Source: Comamonadaceae bacterium G21597-S1 (lineage in GTDB: Bacteria; Pseudomonadota; Gammaproteobacteria; Burkholderiales; Burkholderiaceae_C). Taken from it: a stretch of DNA of 64,000 nt. The notes under the pieces were generated by a model that ran no database searches, was not told where the DNA came from, and worked only from the letters and a program-made list of their open reading frames with translations. A program made the translations under genes and the position numbers. Of the stretch, positions 20,701-32,700 are shown piece after piece. The DNA is taken from contig JAPWHR010000005.1 in the NCBI GenBank assembly GCA_027214345.1, positions 53,783 to 117,782 on the forward strand, written 5' to 3'. The number at the start of each line of letters is the position of its first letter. Position 1 is the stretch's first letter.

Positions 20701-23700
20701 CTGAATCCGACCTCCGGCAGCTACCAGCTGACGACCAGCGCCACAGGCACCACCGCCGTGACGCTGGGTGGCGCGGGCCTGAGCGGTACCGCGCAGCACT
20801 GGATCGGTACGGAAAGCATCGACCTCTCGGCGGGAAGCGGGAGCCAGCAGCTGCGTATCGACCTTACGTCGTCGACGTTGCCCGCCGCATCCCAGAAGAT
20901 CGTCGGCGCCGGGGGGGTATCGCTGGTCGAGCGCCTGCCGCTGGTGGGCGATGGCGTGTCGACGGCGAGTGCCATCGGGTCCGGCAACGGCTTCGTCGGT
21001 GCGGGCAACAACCGCTCGGAAGTGCGCATCTCGGCGGACGTCACGGCCACCGTGGCGTCGACGTCCCTGTCGACAACCCGGGTCGCGGGTTCGCTCATCG
21101 CCACCGGCGACGTGTCCGTTCATGCGGATTCGCTGACGAATGCCAATACCAGGGCCAGCAACTCCGCTGGCGGTTTCGTCGGCGCGGGTACGTCCGGAGG
21201 GACCATCGACCAGGCCAGCGCGACCACCGCTACCATCGCGGCAGGCGCGAATGTCGGCGCCGACGGCGACGTGACCGTGCGTGCCACGTCGTTGCATGTC
21301 ACGCGGGGCTTCAGCCAGGCGCTGGCGGGCGGCTTTGCGGCCGACGTGCATGCCAACATGGACTCGACGGTCCATTACGAGACCCAGGCAGACCTGCGCA
21401 GCGGTGCGAAAGTCGTTGCCGGCGGCCATGTCGACGTCTCGGCCATCGGCAATCTCGACGGCCTGACCCGGACCTACGCGGACGGCCGCGGATTCGGTGG
21501 CGGCGGTTATGCCAATACCAACTTCACCGTGACCGACGGCAGCCGCAGCACGGTGACGATCGGGGACAACGCCATCGTGATGGCGGACACGCTGGCGCTG
21601 CGCGCATTGACGACCCAGATGAAGCTGCGCACCGAGGCCAGCGGTGTGGGCGCAGGTTTTGTCGCGGTGTCGAAGAACAACTCGAACCTCACCGTGGATG
21701 CCCTGAACACGGTGCTGATCGGCAGTGGCGCAAACCTCTCGGGTTACAAGGGCGTCGACATCGCAGCCAGGTTCACCGGTGTGAATACCTTTGCGTATTC
21801 GCAGACCAAGGTCATGGGCGTCTTCGGCTACCTGGAGTCCAATCCGCGTAACCTGACGAGCCTGGTGTCGGGTGTGGTCGCCGATCCGCGCACCCTGGTG
21901 CCGCGGGCCCAGGTCACCGCGGGTCCGCGCGACGTGCTCGATGGAGATCTCCAACATCCGGTCGGCGACACCGGGGCGCTCAACTACCTGGCGCTGCATG
22001 TCGATACCACGAACCAGATCATCCGGATCGACCGGGATGCGGACATCGGCCGGTATGCGCTGGCCGCGGGCGGTGACAACGGCGAACTGAAAGACAACCA
22101 GACCCGCACGGTGAACTGGAACGCCGACGTACACATCCTGGGCCAGAGTCCGGAACTCGTCATCGGCGCCAACGGCGAAATCCTCAAGGCGGTCAACGTC
22201 AGCGTAAGGACCGCGGCCAACGCCCAGCAGACCAGTGGCACGATCGCGGCCGGGGAAACAGAGGTCTTTGTCAACGACCTGCGAAACAGCAGTTCGGGCC
22301 AGGTCTATTTCAACGACGCCGGTGATGCCGTCGGTGCCGGAACGGTGTCCATCAGCGGTAGCGGCAGTACCTGGGACTTCAGCGACACCTATCGCCAGGT
22401 GCTGATCACCAACCATTCGAACAAGACGCTCAGGATCAACAACATCGACGTCGTCAACACGGTGGCGAATCCGCTGGTCGACCTGAACGGCAGGAACGTT
22501 TCGCTGACTTTCGCGGTCGACCGCGTGGTGACGCCGACCCTGGTGCAGATCCTGAACCTGAGCACGACCGACGTGATCCTGAACGGAACCATCAACGATC
22601 CGATCGGCTCGACCGTGATTCGCAACAGCGGCGGCGCCATCACGGCCGCCCGTGCGCGCGATGCCGCGGAGGCCGGCAGCGGCCGTGTGTCGCTGGTCAC
22701 CACGGCGATTCTCGATCTCCAGACGCCGGCGTCCGACATCGGCAGCGCTGCGGTGCGGGTCAACGTCGACATGGTCTACGGCGACAGCGCCTTGCCTGCC
22801 ACCCACTTCCGTACCACCGACGTGGCCGACCTGGCCGATGCGGTGTTCCTCGGATCCGGTTCCCTGTTCGACGGCCAACTGGTGCGGTACGAGACCGGCG
22901 GTGCGGCGATCGGTGGCCTGGTCGACGGCAACTACTACGTTGTGCTGCGCGCCGGCAACGGCGCCAGCATCCAGCTGGCGACCCGCGACGCCGACGGCAT
23001 CTTGCACACGGTGGCGCTGGATCCGTCGACCGCGGCACCGGCGACGATGCATGTGTTGACCCCGGCCCAACAGGTGGTCGGTGTCGCGGCTGGGGACATC
23101 TACCTCGACCTCAAGGCGCGTCTGCGCGCCGAAGCAGCGGTCGAATCCGTCACCGCCACCGTGGATTCGTTGCGCGCCGGCGGCACGATCGACCTGCTGC
23201 TGCAGGATTCGGTCCAGGAGTACGGGGCCAGCGCCTCCGCGGGCGTGCGCGTGACGACCTTGAACGAGACCACGGTTCCGCTGCCCTCGACCAGCAGGGA
23301 CAGGAACTTCGCCAGTTTCTTCCGCCCGGACGGCGGTGCGGCACGTTTCCAGGACCTCGGCGCCTTCGGCGGGACCACGGCCACGCCGCGCGATACCGTG
23401 TACGACTTCCGCGACCTCGACACCGCGGGCAACCGCACCGTGGCCGGGTTGATCGCCGGGAATACGAACGGCAACATCATCGTCACGGCGCGCCAGTCGA
23501 AACCCGCCGACATCCAGATCAGCGTCGTCGGCATCACCGACATCCTCGGCAGCGGCCACATCGACGTGTTGACCAATGGCAGCATCGTGCTGGCCGAGTT
23601 GGCGGGCGACATGCGTGTGGGCGACATCCATTCCACCGCCGACGACGTGACCTTGACGGCCCCCGCATCGATTGTCGACGCGCTGGCCGACTCCGCCGCG

Positions 23701-26700
23701 GACGTCACCGGCGTGAACATCACCTTGAGCGCGCTGGGTGGCCGCATCGGCAGTGCGGGCAACTTCCTCGAAACCGATCTGCTCGACACGGTGAGCGGCG
23801 TTGCCAGAGCGGGCGTGCTGCGTGCCGATGCGCAGCAAGACATCTTCATCGAGGAGACCACGGGCGACCTGCGGGTGCACCATGTGGCGTCGGCCGATGG
23901 CAACGCGACGCTGGTGGCCCGCAATGGTTCGATTCTCGACGGCCACGACGACGTCGATGCTGCGGCGGCGGATGGCCGTTTCCGGGACGCCGACGGCCGC
24001 ATACGCGATGCCGTCAACGTCAGCGCCTTGCATATTGCCCTCGACGCCCGTGGCGGCGGCAGCATCGGCCTGGCCGGTGACGACCTGGATCTGGACTCCC
24101 GTAGCGGCGGTCATCTGTTCGCCCAGGCGGCACAGAATGTGTACATCACAGAGGCCGATGGTGCACTCGAGGTGCTGGCGGCCAGGGCGCTGGGCGGCGA
24201 CCTGCGCCTGACCGTGCCCGACACCAGCGCCATCGATACCGAGAACCTGGTACTGTTGGCCAGTGGCCTTGCCCGGGTGAACGAAGGCGGCGACACGGTG
24301 GTGTCGATCGGGGAAATTGCCGCGTTCGCGACCGTCGCGTTGTGGATCGGCGACAACGTGAACACGTCGGCCCACAGCCGCATCGTGGCAGGTTCCGGCA
24401 TCTCCCTGCGTGGCGATACGCGCCGCGTTGGCAAGACCGACGAGGTCGACGCAACCGAGGTCGACGACGGTCATGGCACGCAGATGGATTTGCGCGGAAC
24501 CATCGGCTTCATCGACGCGCCCGCGTCGGTGACCGTGGTCAACCTGACGGACAAGGCCTTCACCGGGATATTCGGCCACGACGACGTCGACAGCTTCACG
24601 TTCAACCAGACCCGGCTCGATGCCAATACCACGGTGCACGGCAGCTGGAAGACGAGCGGCGAGACGCTGCTGGCACACGACGGCGAAGACCGCTTCATCG
24701 TGAACCAGCTCGCGTCGATGCATGTCGACCGTCATGGCATCGGCGACACCCTGACGCTGGACGGCCAGAGCGATACCGACTATTACGAGATCCAGACCGC
24801 CGGCAGCCAGTCGGCCGATCCGCAGAACTACGTCGTCAATGTCCTGGACACCGGCGCCAAGGACAACGGCGTCGACGAGTTGAAGATCCTCGGCTTCGAC
24901 AGCGGCGCCAATGGCATCGGCCGGGCCGCCGACGACATCTTCCTGCTGCGCGCCATGACCGGCATTCCGTCGGAGGCGAGCGAGTCGCCGGCCTTCGTGG
25001 CCCTGCTGCACGGCACACTCGAGCAAGCCATGGCCGGCACGTCGCCGGCGCAGGTGGAGCGCATCAACTACGACGCCAATCTCAACGGCCGACTGAGTGT
25101 GTACGGCTTGGGTGGCAACGACTACTTCGCGGTGGACGACACCAGCACCATCGCCACGCTGGACGGCGGCGCGGGCGACGACAGTTTCCAGATCGGGCAA
25201 CTCTTCGGCAGCCAGCGCAGCCTGGGCGCCAACCTGGCCTCCAGCGACGTGTTCGGCACCGTGGCCACGACGCGCGGATACCTCAGCCGCGGCAACAGTG
25301 CGCCACTGGTGGCCGACGGCGGCAGCGGCAACGACGTGTTCCAGGTCTACAGCAACCAGGCCGCGTTGCGCCTCGAAGGCAATAGTGGAGACGATCTGTT
25401 CGTCGTGCGTGCATTCGCGCTGGCCGAAACCCATGCCGACGGCAGCATCGTGACCGATGCCGCCGGCGTGGCCGTCCGAAAGGCGGGCAGTTCGACGGCC
25501 GCCACCGAGGTTCTCAACGGTGGCGAGGGCAACGACTACATCCAGTACAACATCAACGCGCCGGTCTCCATCGACGGTGGCACCGGCTTCGACAAGGTGG
25601 TGGTGCTGGGTACCGAGTTCGGCGACAACTTCGTCATCACGGACCAGGGGGTGTTCGGCGCGGGACTGAACGTCAGCTACGCCAACATCGAATTGCTGGA
25701 AGTCGACGGTCTCGAAGGCGACGACCATTTCACCATCCAGAGCACGCCGTTCGGCGTGGCCACGCGGGTCATCGGCGGGCTGGGCAACGACATCTTCAAT
25801 GTGGCCGGCGATGTGACCGATGTGGTGACCACGCAGGAGCTCGAAGGCCAGAGCGGCGTCATCAACCACGAAGCCTCGTCCGTCGGAGACCTCGGTTATG
25901 ACGGTCTGCTGGTGCCGGGCATCAACCTCAACGTGGCCGGACTTCCCGGTGGCGGCAATGGCGGCCTGTTCGGTGGCAACGTCATCATCGACGAGTCCGA
26001 CGGCATGAGCCAGGTGCGGGAGACAGCCACCGGCGAATGGGGCACGGTGGACAGTTATACGCTGCGCCTGGCAGTGCCGGTGGCGGCGGGTACCCGGGTC
26101 TACGTCACCGTCAGCGCGGCACGTTCGTCGCAGGAAGAGCAGGATGCGGCCGGCAAGGGCGATTCGGTGCTGGTGTCCACCGATCTCGATTTCGTGCGCG
26201 ACGTGGTTCGCAACGGTGATCCCGTGACCGAGCGCAACCGAGCCGTCGTGCTGGTGTTCGACTCGACGAACTGGAATGTCGCGCAGACCGTGCATGTGGC
26301 GGCCGCCAACGACGGCCAGGAGGAGGGCAAACGCGTGGTGGCGGTCAGCCACGCGGTGCAGGTGGCCGTCATCGATGCAGCGGCAGCGAGCGCCGCCGAC
26401 CAGCAGGCCACGATCGCCAGCTACCACGGCGTCAAGGTCAGAAATGTGCTGGTCACGGTCATCGACAACGATGCCGCCGGCATCGTGCTCACCGAGAACC
26501 GCAAGGACGCGTACGACAATGGCACGCTGGTGCTCGAAGGCGCCGCGCCGTACGGCATCACGGACAGCTACACCATCGCGCTGACCAAGGCGCCTGTGGC
26601 TGCCGTGACGATCGCACTCGACTACGACCGCGCGCAGCTGCAGCTCTCCCACGACAGCGTGACGTTCGATGCGAGCAACTGGGACACGCCCGTCACGATC

Positions 26701-29700
26701 ACGGTCACGGCGGTGGACGACACGCTGCGTGAAGACCAGAAGCTCTCGCTGATCCGGCACCTGGTCAGCGCCAGCACCGACTCCTCCTACTTCGCGGCCG
26801 GCGCGAGCACCGTCAGCGAGACGCTGGCCGTGACCGTGGCCGACGACGACGTGCCGGGTGTGCTGGTGCGGCAGAGCAATGGCAGTACCCAGGTCGCAGC
26901 GGGTGTGTCACCGGTGAGCGACACCTATACGGTGCGGCTCAATGCAGCGCCCACCGGCACCGTGACCATCGTCCCGCACGACGATGGAACGACCACGGCG
27001 TCCGCCGTGAGCTTCGACGCGGGCAACTGGTGGTTGCCGCAAGTTGTCACCGTAACGGCCGTCCCCATCACCGATCCCGCTTCTGCCTTGTTGCATCCCG
27101 GCATCAAGGCGTTCGCGGTGCAGCCGCACCTGCTGTCCGACATCAAGGGCACGCTGGAAATCGAGGGTGGCGTCGGGGCCACGGTGTATCCGCTCATCCC
27201 GGCGGTGATGCTGCCCGGGGAGACCAACGCGCCGATACTGGGCATCGCGGTGCAGCCCCCGGAAAGCCAATCCATCGACATTCTCAATGTGTTCGACGAT
27301 TCCAGTCTGGAAGACAAGCAGGGAGAGTTGACCGCGACGCAGCTGACCGGCCTGAACCTGGCTGCGGGTCTGCACTTCGATCACGTGGCACATGGCGAGG
27401 TCGCCGATTTCGCGGCGGGCATCACGTATGGCAGGAACGGCCAGTCGAACATCGAGGTGTTCAACCTGCTGCTGGGTTCGGGCAACGACGACCTCACGGT
27501 CCGCAGCACCCTGCAGACGTCCGCCGACCATGGTGGCTTGAGCGTGATCCACGGTGGCGGCAATCTTGACGTGCAGGCTGCGGTGGCGGGTGCCTATACC
27601 GGCACCATCGACGGTGACCGCATCACGATCCTCGGCGGCGGTGGCCCGACCTCGCCGCTGGTGGTGTATGGCGATACGTCCCAGGATGCCGCCTGGTATG
27701 CCGGTCGTCCGTATGCAGCGGATACGGCCGATACCCTGGTCCTGGGGCCTAACCCGTTGCAGACAGGGGTGTTCTACCGGATGCCGCGTGCCAACCCCTT
27801 CGATCGTGACGGCAACGACGTGATCGACGCGCACCTGGCATCCCCGGATCGCGGCGCGTGGGGCGACGACGCGCTGGGCATCGTGATCTACGGCGGCGGC
27901 GGCGACGACACCATCATCGGCAGCCAGCTGGGCGACGTGCTGACCGGCGGCTCCGGCGACGACAGGATCTTCGGCCAGGACGGCGATGACCAGATCTACG
28001 GTGACTCCGGCATCAATATCGACATCATCAGCCGGATCCTGTCGGTGCCGACGACGGACGCACCACGTCCGTCCAACGACAACCCCGACTCCAACCGGGA
28101 CACGCTCGTGGCGGGCAGGGACACGATCCAGGGTGATGGCGGCGACGACATCATCTTCGGCGACCACGGCATCGTGCAGCAGTTGCTGCCCGCAGCGCAG
28201 AAGATCCTCAACGTGCGCAGGGTGACGGACATCCGCACCGACCAGCCGGCCAATGGCGCCAACGACGTGATCCAGGGCAACGACGGACGTGACCGGATCT
28301 TCGGCGGCAATGGTGCCGACACCATTGGCGGTGGGGCCGGATCGGACGTGATCTTCGGCGACCACGGGCACATGAGTTATGTGTCCGGCGACTATTTCGG
28401 CCAGTCGGATACCGATCTCTCGACGCTGGACCTGATCGAAAGCGTCGACACGCTGGCCGCCTGGGGCGGCAACGACACCATCACCGACGACGCCAGCGAC
28501 GACATCATCCTGGGCGGCCAGGGTGACGACACCATCGACGCCGGCGCTGGCCAGAACATCGTGTTCGGCGACCACGGGCTGTTGCGCGGCGTGGACAGCG
28601 GCGCCAACACGCCGGTGAACGACGCCAACATCCCCGTCGTCACCCAGGTCGACGACGACTACCAGATGCAGGTGCTGGGCCTGGTGAGCTCCATCGACTG
28701 GGGATCGACCAACGGCGCAGCCAATGTGTTTGGCAACGGCAACGACACCATCACCACCGGCGTCGGGCGGGACATGGTCTTCGGCGGCGGCGGCGACGAT
28801 CGCATCAACGCGTTCGCCAGCGCCGGTGGCACGGCTGCGATGGACGGCAACAACATCGTCTTCGGCGACCATGGCCAGGTGGACTACCTGGCGCAGGAGC
28901 TCGACCAGAACAATGCCGTCGACAACCCGGTGCGCAGCAACGACATCGACCGGGTGTGGTCCGTCGCCACCGCGCTCGGCGGCAACGACACCATACGGAC
29001 CGGCCACCGCAACGACATCGTCATTGGCGGCTTCGGGGACGACGACATCGATACCGGCAACGGCTACAACATCGCCCTGGGGGACAGCGGTCGCCTGACG
29101 GCCGACGACCGGGACTGGGACAACCGCGCCCAGATCGTGTTCGCGGTGCACGATTTCATTGTCTGCAGGATCGAAACCTGGAGCGACGGGGACTTCTCCG
29201 ATGGCGGCGCGGACACGATCACCGGCAGCAACCTCAACGACCTGATCTTCGGTGGCTCCGGCGGGGACACCATTTATGCGGGAGCCGGTGACGACCTGGT
29301 GTTCGGTGACCAGGGCATGGTGGAATGCGCCAACGGCATGCCGTTCGTGCCCGAGATCAGTCTGCGGCCGGTGTGCGTGAACCTCGGGGGCTTCCTGTCG
29401 TTCAGTGCCACCCATACGACGAGCCTGGTGGGCAGCGGCGACGATGTCATCTTCGGCCAGGACGGCGATGACGTCATCATGGGCCAGCAGGGCAAGGACA
29501 CCCTGTACGGCGGCAACGGTGACGACATCCTGATCGGCGGCAGCAACGTCGCCGGTGCGCTCGACAGCGACGATCGCATCGACGGCGGCGCCGGCAACGA
29601 TGCCATCGCCGGCGACAACGCCGACATCTGCTACCGGCCGGACGCGATGGATGCGCGTTTCCGTGTGTTGTCCGGTACCCAGATCTACTACGTCGCCGGC

Positions 29701-32700
29701 GCAGCCGATGCGCCGGACGCCGCGACGCTGACGGCAAGCCAGTTCGGGGCGGCGCACAGCCTGGTGACATCGGCGATGCAACAGGACCCGCGTGGCGGCT
29801 CGCAATACCGCATCATGCTGCTCGACCATGTCCAGAACGATGGACTTCTCGGTACCGACACGCTGGCAAGCACCCCGGCCGACCGCTACGGCAACGACTA
29901 CATTGCCGGAGGCGGGGGCGCGGACGAGATCTTCGGCCAACTGGGCAACGACGTGATCCAGGGTGACGGCACCATCGGTGTCGCCGCGGGCAGCACGGCA
30001 GCGCAACTGGCTGCGGCCCAGTTGAGCCTGGGCCTGGCCACCGGCGGCAACTACCAGTTGCCCTTGGGTTTCACCACCTTCGGCGGCAATCGCGGCAGCG
30101 TCGCGATGGCGCAGGCGGATTTCGACTTCAGCGCCGACGCACAGCGCGACCTGTCCATTCTTGCCAGCTTCGAGGGCAGTGGCGACGGTGACGACTACAT
30201 CGAGGGCAACGGCGGGAACGACGTGGTCTTCGGCAACCTGGGTCAGGACGACATTGTCGGCGGCAGCTCCGACCTCTTCGGCCTGGTTCTTCGCAGCCAG
30301 CGGCCGGACGGCGGCGACCTGCTGTTCGGTGGCGCCGGTACCGACGTCGCGCGCAATCACGTCGGCGATGCGAACATCGACGCCAACGGCGTGATCACCG
30401 TGCAGACGGATGGCCATGCGCTGGACGCCGACACCATCATCGGCGACAACGGTCGCATCCTGAGATTGGTCGGCGTCAACGGTGCCGCGCGTGGCACGGA
30501 CGCGGTCAATGCCACGGATGCCGGTGCCAGCGGGGTCGCCAGCACCGGCGGCCTGCTCAACTACAACTATGACAACGAAGCGATCGGCAGCGGACCCGGC
30601 TACCACCGCATCGTGGTACGTGCCGTCGACATGCTGGACTACACGCAAGGGGGTGTCCATACCAGCCTCGAGGCCTTGAAGGACCGCGGCGGCGCTGACG
30701 AGATCCATGGCGAATCCGGGGACGATTTCATCTATGGCCAGTCCGGCAACGACGTGTTGTTCGGCGAGGGCCAGAGCGACGACCTGATCGGCGGGACCGG
30801 GAACGACTGGATCAGCGGCGGCACCGGAGACGACGGGATCATCGGTGATGACGGTCGCTTCATGACCAGCCGCAACAGCCTCAGCGGCGTGGCGGGTCAT
30901 GCGGGGTATCTGCTCAGCCTGGGCGAGGCCCTCAACGGTGTAGCCCCGCTGCTGGCCGACAACGGCGACACCAGGACCTTCAACGGCAACATGCTGAATG
31001 AAGCCATTGCCACGCCGGGCAATATCCAGCAGGCGACGATCCATGTCTCGGGAGCCTTGAAGAAGGCCGTGAATCTCACGCCGTTCAGCGTCGATCCGAA
31101 CTGGAACGGTTCCTACGACGAGTTCGTCGGCTCCGGACCCAAGCAGAACGACCCGTTCGCGTTCGCAGACGAGGCCCACTACTCCGACGACATCATCTTC
31201 GGCGGCCTGGGCAGCGACTGGCTGCACGGGGGCTCGGGCGACGACGCCATTCTGGGTGGGGAGGCCTTGGGCGAGGCATACACGCAGATCTACGACGACC
31301 AGGGTGCGCTGGCGGGTGTTGCGCGCAGCGACTACCTGCGCCCGTACAACCCGGGCGACGTGCTGCGGTTCAATCCGGTCGACGTGGACGGATGGCACTA
31401 CGACCGTTCCCGTCGTGCCGGCGAGTTTGCGCTGTATGACGAATACGATCCGCTGCGCAAGATCACGCTCAATGCCGACGGCACGGCCAACAAGAGCGAC
31501 GCCGGCGCGCTGCCATGGTTCCTGAACTTTTCCACCCAGGAGGGCGAATATGTGCCGGCCGGCCTCAATCCCAAGCCGGTGGGCCAAACCGCCGACGGTT
31601 ATCCCCAGGCCTGGGACGACGGCTCCGACCGCATCTTCGGTGATACCGGCAATGACTGGCTGGTGGGCGGCACCGGCCGTGACGACATCTACGGGGGGTT
31701 CGGCAACGACCTGCTCAATGCCGACGACAACCAGGACACCAACCTGCTGCGCAACGACCAGCCCGATACCCAGCCCAGCTACGAAGACCGCGCCTTCGGC
31801 GGAGCCGGTCGCGACGTCCTGATTGCCAACACCGGAGGCGACCGCCTGATCGACTGGGTCGGCGAGTTCAACAGCTATCTGGTGCCGTTTGCACCGTTCG
31901 GCATGGCGACGGTGAGTCGCACGCTGCAACCGCAACTGGCCGAATTCCTGTACGCGCTCAGCGACAGCGACGGCGCCGACCCGACACGCGCCGCCGATAC
32001 CGGCAGCGCGGCGATCCGCAACGGCGAGCCGGAAGGTGAGCTGGGCGTGATCCGCCAGAAGGACTTCGCCTGGCATGACCAGACCGGCGCGCCGACCGAC
32101 CCGCAAGCGGGCAATATCCCCGGCGGCAAGCGGGATGTGCTGCGTACGGCCAACTTCAATGATGGCAGTTTGCAGGCGCTGGCACCCGACAGCGGCACAT
32201 GGAGCGTCTCCGCCGGCAGCCTGCAGGTGGCGGCGACCTCGGCACATGCCGACGCGGTGGCTGTCTACCAGGTGGGCGATGCTCTGCCTGGCTACTTCGA
32301 AGTGCAGGCCAGCGTCAAGGCGCTCAAGCCGACGGCCGGCTGGGGTGCCAACGGATTCATCGTCTTCGATTACATCAGTGATACCAACTTCAAGTTCGCC
32401 GGCATCGACGTGGCCACGAACAAGCTGGTGATGGGGCATCGCAATGCCGCAGGCTGGGTCTACGATCAGCAACTGTCTGTCAAGGGCGGGCTGAAGAACG
32501 ACACCTGGTACAACCTGATGGTGTCGGTCAACGGCCTGACCGCGACACTGGTGCTCGACAACGGCACTTCGCTGAGCCATAGCTACGCCCCGACCGTGGT
32601 CGACGGCTGGAGCTACGGGCTGAACTGGGGCCTGGTGGGGTTCGGCTCCAACAATGCGCGCGGGGCTGTGGACAACATCACGGTCCAGGTCGTGCCTGCT

